Shown: in pieces, positions 42,573 through 50,592 of the stretch
Layout of the letters: each line of letters starts with the position of its first letter
Position numbering within the stretch: the first letter of the stretch is position 1
Origin: an uncultured Clostridia bacterium
GTDB lineage: Bacteria > Bacillota > Clostridia > Christensenellales > Aristaeellaceae
DNA length: 50,592 nt
Assembly: GCA_946411525.1 (NCBI GenBank)
Contig: CAMKEI010000010.1
Location: 1 to 50,592, forward strand
Reading direction: 5' to 3'
Program-made: the position numbers and the translations under genes
Notes under the pieces: model-generated
The model's database searches: none
Told to the model about the DNA's origin: nothing
The model's input: the letters and a program-made list of their open reading frames with translations, nothing else

Positions 42573-45509
42573 TCAGCTCATTCCTTCCGCAGTTTTTTTC
42601 ATTTCTTCCCATTCTTCCCGGGTAATCAGGCACTTGCGGGGCTTGCTGCCGTCCTTGGCTGCCACAATGCCCCGCTCTTCCATCTCATCCGTCAGCCGGC
42701 CTGCCCGGGCATAACCGATCTTCAGCCGCCGCTGCAGTGTGCTGGTGGAGATCTGACCGTCCTGAATCGCGAACTCCACCGCCTGCTCGAACAGGCCGCC
42801 GTCGCCTCCGCTCATATCGGACGAATTGATGATGATATCCGCGCCTCCGCCCTCAGCACTGTCGCTGGCCAGCTGGTCCAGCCGTTCCAGAATGTCCGGA
42901 TCAAAGGTGCTCGGGTTTGCATCTTTTACGTGTTTCACGATGCGGTTGACTTCGTCGTCACTCAGGAAACAACCCTGCACACGCGTTGGCGAGAAGCTGC
43001 CGGTCGGCGCGTAAAGCATATCGCCCCAACCCAGCAGCTGTTCGGCGCCGTTGCGGTCCAGAATCGTCCGGCTGTCCACGGAGCTCGCCGTCTTGAAAGC
43101 GATCCGGCTGGGGATATTGGCCTTGATCAGACCGGTAATCACGTCCACGGAGGGACGCTGGGTCGCCACAATCAGATGGATGCCCGCCGCGCGCGCCAGC
43201 TGCGTAAGACGGCAGATATACTCTTCCACGTCCTTCTTGCAGACCATCATCAGGTCCGCCAGCTCGTCGATTATGATCACGATCCGGGCCATCGGTTTCT
43301 CGCCGGTTTTCTCAACCAGCAGGTTATATCCCTCAAGGTTCCGGACCTTTTTCTCGGAGAATCTGTCGTAACGTTCCTTCATTTCCGCCACCGCCCAGGC
43401 CAGCGCGGCCGCGGCCTTGCGCGGATCATTCACCACCGGGATCAGCAGGTGGGGAATGTTGTTGTAGCACTGAAGCTCGACCACTTTCGGGTCAACCAGG
43501 ATCAGCTTCACCTCATCCGGGCTCGCCCGGTACAGGAGACTGTTGATAATTGCGTTGATACACACCGACTTACCGCTGCCGGTCTGGCCGGCGATCAGCA
43601 TATGCGGCATTTTCGCCAGATCGCACACGATCGGTGTGCCGGCAATATCCTTACCCAGCGCGACGGTCAGAATCGACTTCGCGTTCTGCATCGGTTCGCT
43701 TTCCATGACCTCCCGCAGGGTCACGGTGGTCACTTTCTGGTTCGGCACTTCTACGCCGACCAGGCGCTTGCCCGGAATCGGCGCCTCGATGCGCACAGAA
43801 GTGGCGGACATGCCGTAGGCGATGTCTTTCTCGAGCTCTGAAACCTTGTTAACCTTGGTCCCTGCTTCCAGCTCCAGCTCGAACCGGGAAATTGCCGGGC
43901 CATGAGTTACATGAACCACACGGGCCGGTACACGGAAGCTTGCCAGTGTTTCCTCCAGCTTGCGGGAGCGGGCTTCGTCCTCCGCGCGGGTATCCGCAAC
44001 CCCCTGCAGCGGCCTGGCCAGATCGGTGATGGGCGGATAATTATACGGCGTGGGCATCCAGGGACCTTCGTCCTCTTCCTCTGTCTTTTTTTCCGGTACC
44101 TTGACTGTCGGTTTCCAGGTTTTTTCACCGATGGGCTCCGTCACGGGAACTGCAGGCCGAGCCGGCGTCCTGCCCGGCTCCCTGTCAGGCTGTTTTCCTT
44201 CTTCAGCTGTCGGCCGGCGGTACCGGGAATCATCCCGTGCCTGTTCTTTCCCGGATGCTGTTCCGGTCGGGACCGTTGACCCAGCGGCAGATTCTTCCCG
44301 CCGCTTCGTTTCCTTCGCAGGCGCATGCCATCCAGGGGTTTCTTCCGGAGCTTCAAAAAGGTTCTGCTGCGCCGGTTCGTTCCGCCGTCTCCGGGCTGAT
44401 TCCCTTTCGGGTACCATCCCGTCCGAAACAGGAAATTCTCCCCGCCGCTGTGATTCGTTCTCTTCTTCCGGCTTCTGTTTCCAGTCCGTCCGGGGCTGCG
44501 CCGGTTCACCTGTCGCGGTCCGACGGACAGGCTTTGCCGCCTGTGCCAGCGTGGACCCGTCGCTCAGGCCGTCATATTCCTCTTTCCTGTCCCGGTTGAA
44601 GATCCGGCTTACAAAGGACCTGCCGGAAGCAGCCGGTTTCTGCTGGCTCGTTCGGCCGAAGATCTGACTCTGGTGTCCGGTGGTATCCATCCTGCCCGCC
44701 GCCATCTGCTCCTGCCAGTCACGTATTCCACCGTCATCCTGTGCAGGCCAGGGCCGGACCGGCTGAGCCGGGGGCTGCTGCATCTGGTATTGCTGCTGTT
44801 GTTCGATAATCTGCTGCTGTTGCTGCCAGGCAAGCTGTTGCTGCTGCTGCCAGGCAAGCTGCTGCTGTTCCATGCGTTCCCGTTCCAGTCGCTGCTGCTC
44901 CTTCCGGACGCCTGCCTGACCGGTAAAAAGATCGTGCAGCCGGGAGGGCGTCAGGTTCATCGCCAGCAGGAGGCAGAACGCCGTCAGCACGAAAATGACC
45001 GCTGTGCCCAGCACCGAACCCAGGAAGTTCCAGAAAGGCCATGCCAGAATCGCGCCCAGGGCCCCGCCACCGCCGGCAACCGCCATCCTGTCGTGGCTGT
45101 CCGTATAGACACTGTTGATCACCGCGCCCCAGTTGCTGGTATTGATCATCCCCTGCCGTCTCATCCAGTCCAGGGCACCGCTGATAATCATGATAAAAGC
45201 GCATAATCCGAGGAAAGCGAGGAACGCGAACAGCCAGGGACGGACAGGCGCACGTCGCTGGGTAGACCAGATCACCAGTACGCCGGCCCAGACCGGCAGC
45301 GCCGGCAGCACATACGCCGTCACCCCGCACAGACCGAAACAGAGCCTGCGCAGGCCTTCAAAGATATTGCCCGGCAGTCCCAGTTCCACCGCCATAAAAA
45401 TCAGCGCGCCCAGCGCGATCAGCGCCAGCCCGGCCATATACCGCACCGCCATCGCGTCCGCGGAATACGCGGGTGCCTGTCTTCTTTTTCCGCTCCCTTT
45501 CTGAGCCAT
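42573..45509 (-). CDS. FtsK/SpoIIIE family DNA translocase
   Basis: A 978-residue hexameric dsDNA pump that clears DNA from the septum at division or sporulation. About four membrane segments lie in residues 20-190, then a long hydrophilic linker (~190-470) with a Gln-rich stretch including LAWQQQQQ twice. The motor domain has Walker A AGQTGSGKS, Walker B IVIIIDELADLMM, RPSVDVITGLIKANIP and the C-terminal gamma winged helix (TSTLQRRLKIGYARA), which reads orientation sequences. GGAGGAAAG selects the ATG at 45509. FtsK and SpoIIIE cannot be told apart here. Confidence 0.94.
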   Translation of the reverse strand: MAQKGSGKRRQAPAYSADAMAVRYMAGLALIALGALIFMAVELGLPGNIFEGLRRLCFGLCGVTAYVLPALPVWAGVLVIWSTQRRAPVRPWLFAFLAFLGLCAFIMIISGALDWMRRQGMINTSNWGAVINSVYTDSHDRMAVAGGGGALGAILAWPFWNFLGSVLGTAVIFVLTAFCLLLAMNLTPSRLHDLFTGQAGVRKEQQRLERERMEQQQLAWQQQQQLAWQQQQQIIEQQQQYQMQQPPAQPVRPWPAQDDGGIRDWQEQMAAGRMDTTGHQSQIFGRTSQQKPAASGRSFVSRIFNRDRKEEYDGLSDGSTLAQAAKPVRRTATGEPAQPRTDWKQKPEEENESQRRGEFPVSDGMVPERESARRRRNEPAQQNLFEAPEETPGWHAPAKETKRREESAAGSTVPTGTASGKEQARDDSRYRRPTAEEGKQPDREPGRTPARPAVPVTEPIGEKTWKPTVKVPEKKTEEEDEGPWMPTPYNYPPITDLARPLQGVADTRAEDEARSRKLEETLASFRVPARVVHVTHGPAISRFELELEAGTKVNKVSELEKDIAYGMSATSVRIEAPIPGKRLVGVEVPNQKVTTVTLREVMESEPMQNAKSILTVALGKDIAGTPIVCDLAKMPHMLIAGQTGSGKSVCINAIINSLLYRASPDEVKLILVDPKVVELQCYNNIPHLLIPVVNDPRKAAAALAWAVAEMKERYDRFSEKKVRNLEGYNLLVEKTGEKPMARIVIIIDELADLMMVCKKDVEEYICRLTQLARAAGIHLIVATQRPSVDVITGLIKANIPSRIAFKTASSVDSRTILDRNGAEQLLGWGDMLYAPTGSFSPTRVQGCFLSDDEVNRIVKHVKDANPSTFDPDILERLDQLASDSAEGGGADIIINSSDMSGGDGGLFEQAVEFAIQDGQISTSTLQRRLKIGYARAGRLTDEMEERGIVAAKDGSKPRKCLITREEWEEMKKTAEGMS

Positions 45510-45537
45510 TCTTTCCTCCGTATGCTGTTCCGTCCGC

Positions 45538-45564
45538 AAAACCCGTTCAGGTGTTTCCCTGAAC
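45538..45564 (-). terminator. Possible terminator between the DUF3298-like gene and ftsK
   Basis: GTTCAGG (45545-45551) pairs with CCTGAAC (45558-45564); GGGTTTTG follows on the minus strand. The T-run is short, so readthrough into the translocase gene is likely. Confidence 0.45.
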
Positions 45565-45583
45565 GAAGGGAAGGATCTTTCCG

Positions 45584-46747
45584 TTATTCCTTCAGCACGA
45601 TGCTGATCAGCGTTCCGTCTCCGTCGCTGTAAAGCTGAAGGGAATAATTGCCGCAGCGGTATTCGTCACGGATTCCCGGTACAAGCCGGTTCACTTCCGC
45701 TTTTTCCTCGCCGATTTCTGTCGATACGTCCGGTTCTCCCAGCACGGAAAGCCAGTCTTCCCGCGCGGTCTCACCGACACACAGTCCCCACAGGCAGCCC
45801 TGATCCATCCGGATACCGTCAACCCGGCTGTTCTCCCAGCCGCGGGTCAGGTCATCCGTCAGGAGAAAAACACCGCGAAAGCAGCCGCCTTCCAGTGAAA
45901 ACAATCGTCCGCCTTCATATCCGTCCGGATCGTTCAGCAGGTGATACCGGTCCGTCAGCTCCTGCACGCTGTCCCCGATCGTTATCGGAATACCGGTCAG
46001 CATTCCTTCCGCTGCGTCCGCCCGAAACTTCGCCGCGCCCTGTCCGGTCAGCTCGATCATATCGGGCACGCCAATTCGTTCCGGAACGCTGTCCTCACTC
46101 AGATCCAGCTCGTCCTTCAGCACGATCCAGCCGATACGGATATCCCCGGCCCGGTCGCTGAGCGTACTCAGCCGGCTGACCGGATAAAGCAGCGTCAACC
46201 CGGACTGCTCAAGGAAAAAGAGATCCGGCAAGGGCGTCAGTTCGCTGTTGGACAGATGGGCGCTCAGCTCCGGCGCAACCGTTTCCTCCAGATACGCTTC
46301 GATCTTTTCACGCGCGGCATCCCCGTCGGTAAAGAGTTCCTCGAACATGATTTCATGCCCGTCCCGAAGATCCACGGAAACAGCCGTCCACACATGCGTT
46401 CGGCGGACGCTCTCCACAGCGCCCTCGGCGGACACCGCACAGCTGAATACGCCGCCAAGAATACTTCCCTTCCATTCCGCCTTCAGGCTTCCGCCGGAAA
46501 GCAGCTGGGGCATCCGCGTCAGATAGTCTCCGATCCTGCACTTCTCCCTGATCAGGCCATTGATCCTCGAAAGCAGTTCTTCGTCCGCGCCTCCGGATAC
46601 GACAGGATAGTGAACGCTGATCGCCTCTGTGAGATCCAGCCCTTCATCCCCGATCCCATACGTTTCCTCCGCGCAGCAGGCAACCGCAAAAATCAGCAGC
46701 ACCGCGGTCAGGCAGAGTATCCTGCGGATCGTGTGAAAGAACTTCAT
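45584..46747 (-). CDS. Secreted protein with a DUF3298-like domain
   Basis: A 387-residue exported protein, signal peptide about residues 1-26. Residues ~40-220 look like the DUF3298/PdaC-type fold: an early ISVHYPVV strand, the VSVDLRDGHEIMFEELFTDG block and FFLEQSGLTLLYP. The C-terminal ~160 residues are unassigned. Family members include RsiV-like anti-sigma factors, but there is no sigma factor next door and no membrane anchor, so the role is open. GGAGGGATGG precedes the ATG. Confidence 0.7.
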   Translation of the reverse strand: MKFFHTIRRILCLTAVLLIFAVACCAEETYGIGDEGLDLTEAISVHYPVVSGGADEELLSRINGLIREKCRIGDYLTRMPQLLSGGSLKAEWKGSILGGVFSCAVSAEGAVESVRRTHVWTAVSVDLRDGHEIMFEELFTDGDAAREKIEAYLEETVAPELSAHLSNSELTPLPDLFFLEQSGLTLLYPVSRLSTLSDRAGDIRIGWIVLKDELDLSEDSVPERIGVPDMIELTGQGAAKFRADAAEGMLTGIPITIGDSVQELTDRYHLLNDPDGYEGGRLFSLEGGCFRGVFLLTDDLTRGWENSRVDGIRMDQGCLWGLCVGETAREDWLSVLGEPDVSTEIGEEKAEVNRLVPGIRDEYRCGNYSLQLYSDGDGTLISIVLKE

Positions 46748-46770
46748 TCTCCATCCCTCCGTATCTTATT

Positions 46771-46799
46771 ATTTTACATCCTTTTCATATCCTGAGCAA
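46771..46799 (-). promoter_or_regulatory. Promoter of the DUF3298-like gene and translocase operon
   Basis: Minus strand TTGCTC (46794-46799), 17-bp spacer, TAAAAT (46771-46776). Confidence 0.65.
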
Positions 46800-46834
46800 G
46801 TCCGGCCCTGTCTTCCGGTACCTTCCGGGATCAT

Positions 46835-46864
46835 TTGACAGTGCTGTTACGCCCCGTATATAAT
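46835..46864 (+). promoter_or_regulatory. Promoter of the membrane-anchored protein gene
   Basis: TTGACA (46835-46840), 18-bp spacer, TATAAT (46859-46864). Both hexamers are consensus. Rubrerythrin downstream may share this promoter. Confidence 0.85.
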
Positions 46865-46924
46865 GAACGAAACTGCAGGCTGAAAACCTGCCGTTCCATT
46901 CCCGTACAGAAGGAGGACGCGTTC

Positions 46925-47518
46925 TTGGCAGGCGGGAAACATTTCCGGAAACTCCTGTTCAGGATCATCGGAGCCGCGATAACCGTTGCCCTGCTGGCGC
47001 TGCTCGCCGTTTCCCTGATTATCGCCAGGCCGCAGGACGAAGGCCCTGCCGCCGCCGCGGCCCTGCCGTCCGCAAACGCCAGCCCTGCCGTTTCGGCGGA
47101 AAGCGAGCAGGATCTCCCCGAACTGATTGCCGCGTTCCCGGCACCGGTCATGAGCTTTATGAGCGGATCCGGTATGACTTTTGTTTCCGCCACCTCCGCA
47201 GACTCAGCATATAACGGCGGCTTCGGGCGAATCGCAACCCTGAACTGGCAGACAGCCGAAGGTGAACCCGTCGTACTCCGCACCATCTGGCCGGCTGACG
47301 CGCTGGCACTGCTGGAGGACGGTTTTCACTTCATGCCCTACGCCGGTCCCGCGCTCTTCGGCAGCAGCTCCGTACGAATGGAAAACGACGAAGCCGTCCG
47401 CGTTCATACCGCTACAGACCAGGCGCTGTACGCAGTGCTTCTGCCCCGTACGCTCAGTGCACAGACCGGCGCGATCTGCCGCTCCCTTCAGCTTTTTACC
47501 GTCAAAACGAACGATTGA
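46925..47518 (+). CDS. Small membrane-anchored protein of unknown function
   Basis: A 197-residue protein I do not recognise. A basic N-terminus ([11 protein letters not shown]) and one membrane helix near residues 12-32 are followed by an Ala-rich extracytoplasmic linker and a ~120-residue globular part. The start is a TTG at 46925, seven bases after AAGGAGG; longer ATG frames would cover the promoter. It is 37 bp upstream of rubrerythrin and on the same strand, so co-expression is likely, but a joint function is not shown. Confidence 0.7.
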   Translation: MAGGKHFRKLLFRIIGAAITVALLALLAVSLIIARPQDEGPAAAAALPSANASPAVSAESEQDLPELIAAFPAPVMSFMSGSGMTFVSATSADSAYNGGFGRIATLNWQTAEGEPVVLRTIWPADALALLEDGFHFMPYAGPALFGSSSVRMENDEAVRVHTATDQALYAVLLPRTLSAQTGAICRSLQLFTVKTND

Positions 47519-47555
47519 CGGAATCATATATCATCACATAAAGGAGGAGACAAAC

Positions 47556-48098
47556 ATGGCAAAAAACCCCTATGCTGGAACACAGACTGAAAAAAACCTG
47601 GAAGCCGCTTTTGCCGGCGAATCCCAGGCACGGAACAAGTACACCTATTTTGCTTCCGTCGCCAAAAAGGAAGGGTATGAACAGATTTCCGCGCTCTTCC
47701 TGAAGACCGCAGAAAACGAAAAAGAGCACGCCAAAATGTGGTTCAAGGAACTCAAAGGAATCGGCTCCACACCGGAAAACCTGGCTGCCGCAGCCGACGG
47801 CGAGAATTATGAGTGGACCGATATGTACGAGTCTTTCGCAAAAACGGCAGAGGCGGAAGGGTTCCCGGAACTGGCCGAAAAGTTCCGCGGCGTCGCCGCC
47901 ATTGAGAAGCATCACGAGGAACGCTACCGCGCCTTGCTGAAGAACGTCGAAATGCAGCAGGTCTTTGAAAAGAGCGAGGTTAGAATCTGGGAATGCCGTA
48001 ACTGCGGCCATATTGTTGTCGGCATCGCGGCACCGGACGTCTGCCCCGTCTGCAATCATCCGCAGAGCTATTTCGAAATCGCCGCAGAAAACTACTGA
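47556..48098 (+). CDS. Rubrerythrin
   Basis: A 180-residue classical rubrerythrin, an NADH-linked peroxidase of anaerobes that removes hydrogen peroxide. The ferritin-like diiron domain has E-rich helices ([39 protein letters not shown]), and the C-terminal rubredoxin domain has two CxxC pairs (CRNCG and [12 protein letters not shown]). AAAGGAGGAG precedes the ATG. It marks an anaerobe handling oxidative stress. Confidence 0.95.
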   Translation: MAKNPYAGTQTEKNLEAAFAGESQARNKYTYFASVAKKEGYEQISALFLKTAENEKEHAKMWFKELKGIGSTPENLAAAADGENYEWTDMYESFAKTAEAEGFPELAEKFRGVAAIEKHHEERYRALLKNVEMQQVFEKSEVRIWECRNCGHIVVGIAAPDVCPVCNHPQSYFEIAAENY

Positions 48099-48110
48099 TT
48101 TCCTGAAAAC

Positions 48111-48146
48111 AAGAAACCACCCCCCTGGACAGGGGAGTGGTTTCTT
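48111..48146. terminator. Bidirectional terminator between convergent genes
   Basis: AAGAAACCAC pairs with GTGGTTTCTT, and CCCCTG with CAGGGG inside it, with one C-A mismatch between. T-rich sequence follows on both strands. Confidence 0.88.
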
Positions 48147-48173
48147 ATATTGCTCTTTTTCGGGCTTTTCGCT

Positions 48174-49490
48174 TCAGTGCCAGTTGGAAACAGCTTTTTC
48201 CGGGACCCAGACGCGTCGCTGCACTTCACGGTTCACGTCATAGTAATCAATCTCCACATATCCGTTTTCTCGGCCGTAGTACTCGACCTCGTCCTCGAAG
48301 AACAGCACGTCTCCCAGCTTGGCGTATTTTGTTCCGGGTCCGGCGTATGCCTCCGTCGCGTCCACATGTACCAGACCGGATTTCTTGCTCTCCTTCACCT
48401 TTTCCAGGTCAACATCTACCCGCTTTTTTCCGGTCCAGAGCCGGTATACGGTTCCTTTGTACGTAAATTCCACCTGAACCCACCAGATCTTGTTCCTGTT
48501 GTCCCAGCCTTTCCGGAGTACTTTGACCGTCTGATCCTGCCAGTTGTTGATGAAGTAAGTGTGATGTTCTTCATACTCGGTTCCCGGACCGGTCCGGGTC
48601 GCAAGCTTCATCAGCAGTTTGCACCCGCTTACGCTCGTATTTCCTCCGTACACTACAGGCGCCTGCTGCGGAGCAGGTTCTTTCGCGGTTGCAGCCGGAG
48701 CGTTCCGTACCAGCATTACCTCGGACAGGCATACGTCATTTTTGTACTTTGTACCCGCATATGAAGACTGAATCGTAATCTTTACAGCCATCACATGCTC
48801 ATGGTGTCCGATATTATCATACCGCTGCCAGTCCGTAAACGCCTCGTCCTTCAGCTGCAGATTGACCGCGTCCCGGAATCCGCTTTCTCCGCTGTACAGG
48901 AATTCCACCGTGATGTCCCTGGGCTTGGAATTTATGACGTTCTGATCTTTTCCCTGCGTGCTGCGTCCCCAGAATCCGTTCTTGAACCAGATAGCATCTA
49001 CCGTCTGTTCCGTTCCGGTATTCAGCCGGAGCCAGATCCGGTTATTCTTAAATCCGTCCTTAGAAGAAACCTGCCAGCAGGTGGTTTCGTTCCCGTCCAC
49101 AGCAAGCGACGGAAGCCACTTGTTCGGTTCTTTTGACGGCGAGATATAATCCGAGGCGTCCACGCTCGCCAGACGGATCTTCACCTTGTTTTTCTCTCCG
49201 GGAATCTGCTCCAGCCATTCGTTCACTGCCGTCTGGCTGCTTTCCGCCGGCTTTGACGCGCCGCAGTTTGTACAGAAATTACCCGTGTTCCCGGTCTGGC
49301 CGCAACTGGCGCAGGTCCAGTCTCCGGCAGGTTTCCCCGTGCCGCAGTTTGAGCAGAAGTTCCCGGTGTTCCCGGTCTGGCCGCAGCCCGGGCAGTCCCA
49401 GGTCCCGCTGTCCGCGGCAGCACAGGTTGTTCCCAGCGCGATCACAGCTGCCAGTACGACGGCAAATAAGCGGATCACTGCCTTCTTCAT
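48174..49490 (-). CDS. Exported protein with two zinc ribbons, a discoidin-like glycan-binding domain and SH3-like repeats
   Basis: A 438-residue protein. After a signal peptide (about residues 1-26) come two tandem zinc-ribbon repeats (CPGCGQTGNTGNFCSNCG and CASCGQTGNTGNFCTNCG) at ~32-82. Residues ~100-265 resemble the discoidin/NADase-type glycan-binding fold (LPSLAVDGNETTCWQVSS; DAIWFKNGFWG). The rest has SH3-like repeats with TRTGPGTEYEEHHTYF and EAYAGPGTKYAKLGD. It is likely a cell-surface or secreted binding protein. Zinc ribbons are uncommon after export. GGAGGAAACC precedes the ATG. Confidence 0.78.
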   Translation of the reverse strand: MKKAVIRLFAVVLAAVIALGTTCAAADSGTWDCPGCGQTGNTGNFCSNCGTGKPAGDWTCASCGQTGNTGNFCTNCGASKPAESSQTAVNEWLEQIPGEKNKVKIRLASVDASDYISPSKEPNKWLPSLAVDGNETTCWQVSSKDGFKNNRIWLRLNTGTEQTVDAIWFKNGFWGRSTQGKDQNVINSKPRDITVEFLYSGESGFRDAVNLQLKDEAFTDWQRYDNIGHHEHVMAVKITIQSSYAGTKYKNDVCLSEVMLVRNAPAATAKEPAPQQAPVVYGGNTSVSGCKLLMKLATRTGPGTEYEEHHTYFINNWQDQTVKVLRKGWDNRNKIWWVQVEFTYKGTVYRLWTGKKRVDVDLEKVKESKKSGLVHVDATEAYAGPGTKYAKLGDVLFFEDEVEYYGRENGYVEIDYYDVNREVQRRVWVPEKAVSNWH

Positions 49491-49537
49491 GATGGTTTCC
49501 TCCCTGATTTATTTGTCCGGCTTTGTCTTTCGCTGCC

Positions 49538-49565
49538 ATTATATCAGAAGAACCGGTGAAATAAA
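49538..49565 (-). promoter_or_regulatory. Promoter of the zinc-ribbon surface protein gene
   Basis: Minus strand TGATATAAT, a TGN-extended -10 (49538-49546), with a weak TTTATT -35 at 49560-49565 (16-bp spacer). Confidence 0.65.
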
Positions 49566-49592
49566 AGGGTTGCCTGACGACACCCCTGACAG

Positions 49593-50162
49593 TTATTCCG
49601 CGCCCGTGCCTTCCAGGCCAATCTCCGCCGCATGCGGCCTCATGCCCTCAATGCAGATTGCCGCAACTTCGCTGACCTCCATACCGAGCATGTCACAGCC
49701 CTTCCGGATCAGTTCCCTGTCACACTTGGCCGCAAACTTTTTGTCCTTGTATTTCTTCATAAAACTTTTGATTTCCAGGTCGCTGATTCCGTTCGGCCGC
49801 ATCCGTGCGCAGGCCTGGATGATCCCTGTCAGTTCGTCCACAGTAAACAGGCTTTTTTCCAGGTTTGTCTCCGGCTTTACATCTGAACAGATTCCCCAGC
49901 CGTGGCTCAGAATTGCCCGTACGTCTTCTTCTGAAACGCCCGCCGCCAGCAACGGTTCCTTTGTATGCTGCAGATGTTCCTCCGGATATTTTTCGTAGTC
50001 ATAATCGTGCAGCAGTCCGATTGCCTGCCAGTGCTCTGCGTCTTCCCCGAAGTGTTCCGCCATGGCACCCATGGCATAGCTCACATTTTTAGCGTGAATG
50101 ATCAGGTGCTCATCCGTCACCATCGTCCCGTTCAGTTCCGCCGCTCTTTCCAGACTCAGCAT
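49593..50162 (-). CDS. HD-domain protein (predicted phosphohydrolase)
   Basis: A 189-residue HD-superfamily protein with the HDxxxY-type metal motif GLLHDYDYE near residue 60 and an upstream conserved His (LIIHAKNVSYAM). Related short HD proteins hydrolyse nucleotides or sugar phosphates; the substrate is unknown. GGAGGATAAG before the ATG at 50162 gives the start; the longer frame lies over the promoter. It is monocistronic with its own promoter. Confidence 0.85.
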   Translation of the reverse strand: MLSLERAAELNGTMVTDEHLIIHAKNVSYAMGAMAEHFGEDAEHWQAIGLLHDYDYEKYPEEHLQHTKEPLLAAGVSEEDVRAILSHGWGICSDVKPETNLEKSLFTVDELTGIIQACARMRPNGISDLEIKSFMKKYKDKKFAAKCDRELIRKGCDMLGMEVSEVAAICIEGMRPHAAEIGLEGTGAE

Positions 50163-50196
50163 GTTTCTTATCCTCCGTTCATATTCTCTGAAACAC

Positions 50197-50225
50197 ATGA
50201 TACAGAATTACATAAGAATCATCAA
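50197..50225 (-). promoter_or_regulatory. Promoter of the HD-domain gene
   Basis: Minus strand TTGATG (50220-50225), 17-bp spacer, TATCAT (50197-50202). Confidence 0.7.
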
Positions 50226-50251
50226 CTGGAATTTGCCGTTCCGGAGGACAC

Positions 50252-50279
50252 AAAAAAGCCTGATCGGACGATCAGGCTT
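50252..50279 (-). terminator. Terminator of the rRNA/tRNA operon
   Basis: AAGCCTGATC (50256-50265) pairs with GATCAGGCTT (50270-50279), followed on the minus strand by TTTTTTG. It lies just past the CCA end of the tRNA. Confidence 0.92.
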
Positions 50280-50282
50280 CTT

Positions 50283-50357
<75 letters not shown>

Positions 50358-50365
50358 ATGTGGGA

Positions 50366-50481
<116 letters not shown>

Positions 50482-50583
50482 AATGGTTCAGTGTCCTTGC
50501 GCACACTGACAACTGCACAGCATGATTCAGGATATTATAGACCTGTTTGTTTGTTTCCAATTGGCTCAAGATCATGTCTGAAA

Positions 50584-50592
50584 TCAAGCCCT
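50584..50592 (-). rRNA. Probable extreme 3' end of 23S ribosomal RNA (partial)
   Basis: The last bases read AGGGCTTGA on the minus strand, which matches the usual 23S 3' end sequence CGAGGGCTTGA. Only this fragment is inside the window. The stretch 50482-50583 is the 23S-5S spacer. Confidence 0.45.

Noticed and set aside
41256-43841. Long plus-strand frame opposite the DUF2974 and translocase genes
   Set aside because: It spans two real minus-strand genes and the pyrimidine leader; no domain is recognisable, and codon bias comes from the opposite strand.
44790-44890. Short CAG/CTG-like repeats as a possible repeat array or CRISPR
   Set aside because: They encode the Gln-rich linker of the DNA translocase; there are no spacers, and the frame is intact.

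Overview
The window looks like a chromosomal segment of a moderately GC-rich (roughly 55 %) member of the Clostridia. Support comes from strong AGGAGG-type ribosome sites, sigma-A promoters, a clade II single-chain PurL, PurR- and PyrR-like regulatory sites, a PurO-type IMP cyclohydrolase, and CotH- and SpoIID-like proteins. The run of secreted carbohydrate-related proteins suggests a gut or rumen species, perhaps in the Christensenellales; that placement is inference, since no 16S rRNA lies in the window. I see no phage, insertion sequence or CRISPR array.

Layout. 1-6.9 kb: sugar-type ABC substrate-binding protein, cytosolic GH3 glycosidase with a cre-like operator, CotH-family protein and a secreted class C beta-lactamase-like hydrolase. 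6.9-9.2 kb: secreted DUF6273 protein and a GNAT-nitroreductase fusion. 9.2-14.7 kb: a tight minus-strand operon (MATE transporter remnant, two Cof-type HAD phosphatases around a DUF3795 protein, two GNAT acetyltransferases, a membrane acyltransferase, a small P-loop kinase). 14.8-19 kb: histidine phosphatase, rarA, a SpoIID-domain protein and a secreted carbohydrate-binding protein.

19.1-31.9 kb is a minus-strand purine operon: purE, a purF-like gene, purM, purN, a PurO-type cyclohydrolase, a stand-alone AICAR transformylase, purD, purL, and fhs, whose product makes the 10-formyl-THF used by the two transformylases. 32.0-41.3 kb is a minus-strand pyrimidine operon: pyrC, carB, pyrK, pyrD, pyrF, pyrE, pyrB, pyrI, without carA or pyrR. 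Its leader can be folded as a PyrR-type attenuator. 41.3-46.8 kb holds a DUF2974 lipase-like gene, an FtsK/SpoIIIE translocase and a secreted DUF3298-like protein. 46.8-50.6 kb holds a small membrane-anchored protein, rubrerythrin, an exported protein with two zinc ribbons, an HD-domain protein, and the 3' end of a ribosomal RNA operon (5S rRNA and tRNA-Asn).

Most worth a second look: the PurF homologue with glycine where the catalytic N-terminal cysteine should be; the split, archaeal-like last two steps of IMP synthesis; the candidate PyrR attenuator; structured repeats with compensatory stem changes inside the pyrimidine and purine operons; a shared promoter-leader cassette ahead of two unrelated secreted proteins; and the GNAT-nitroreductase fusion. 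Start codons were chosen mainly from ribosome-binding sites and often differ from the longest open frame.
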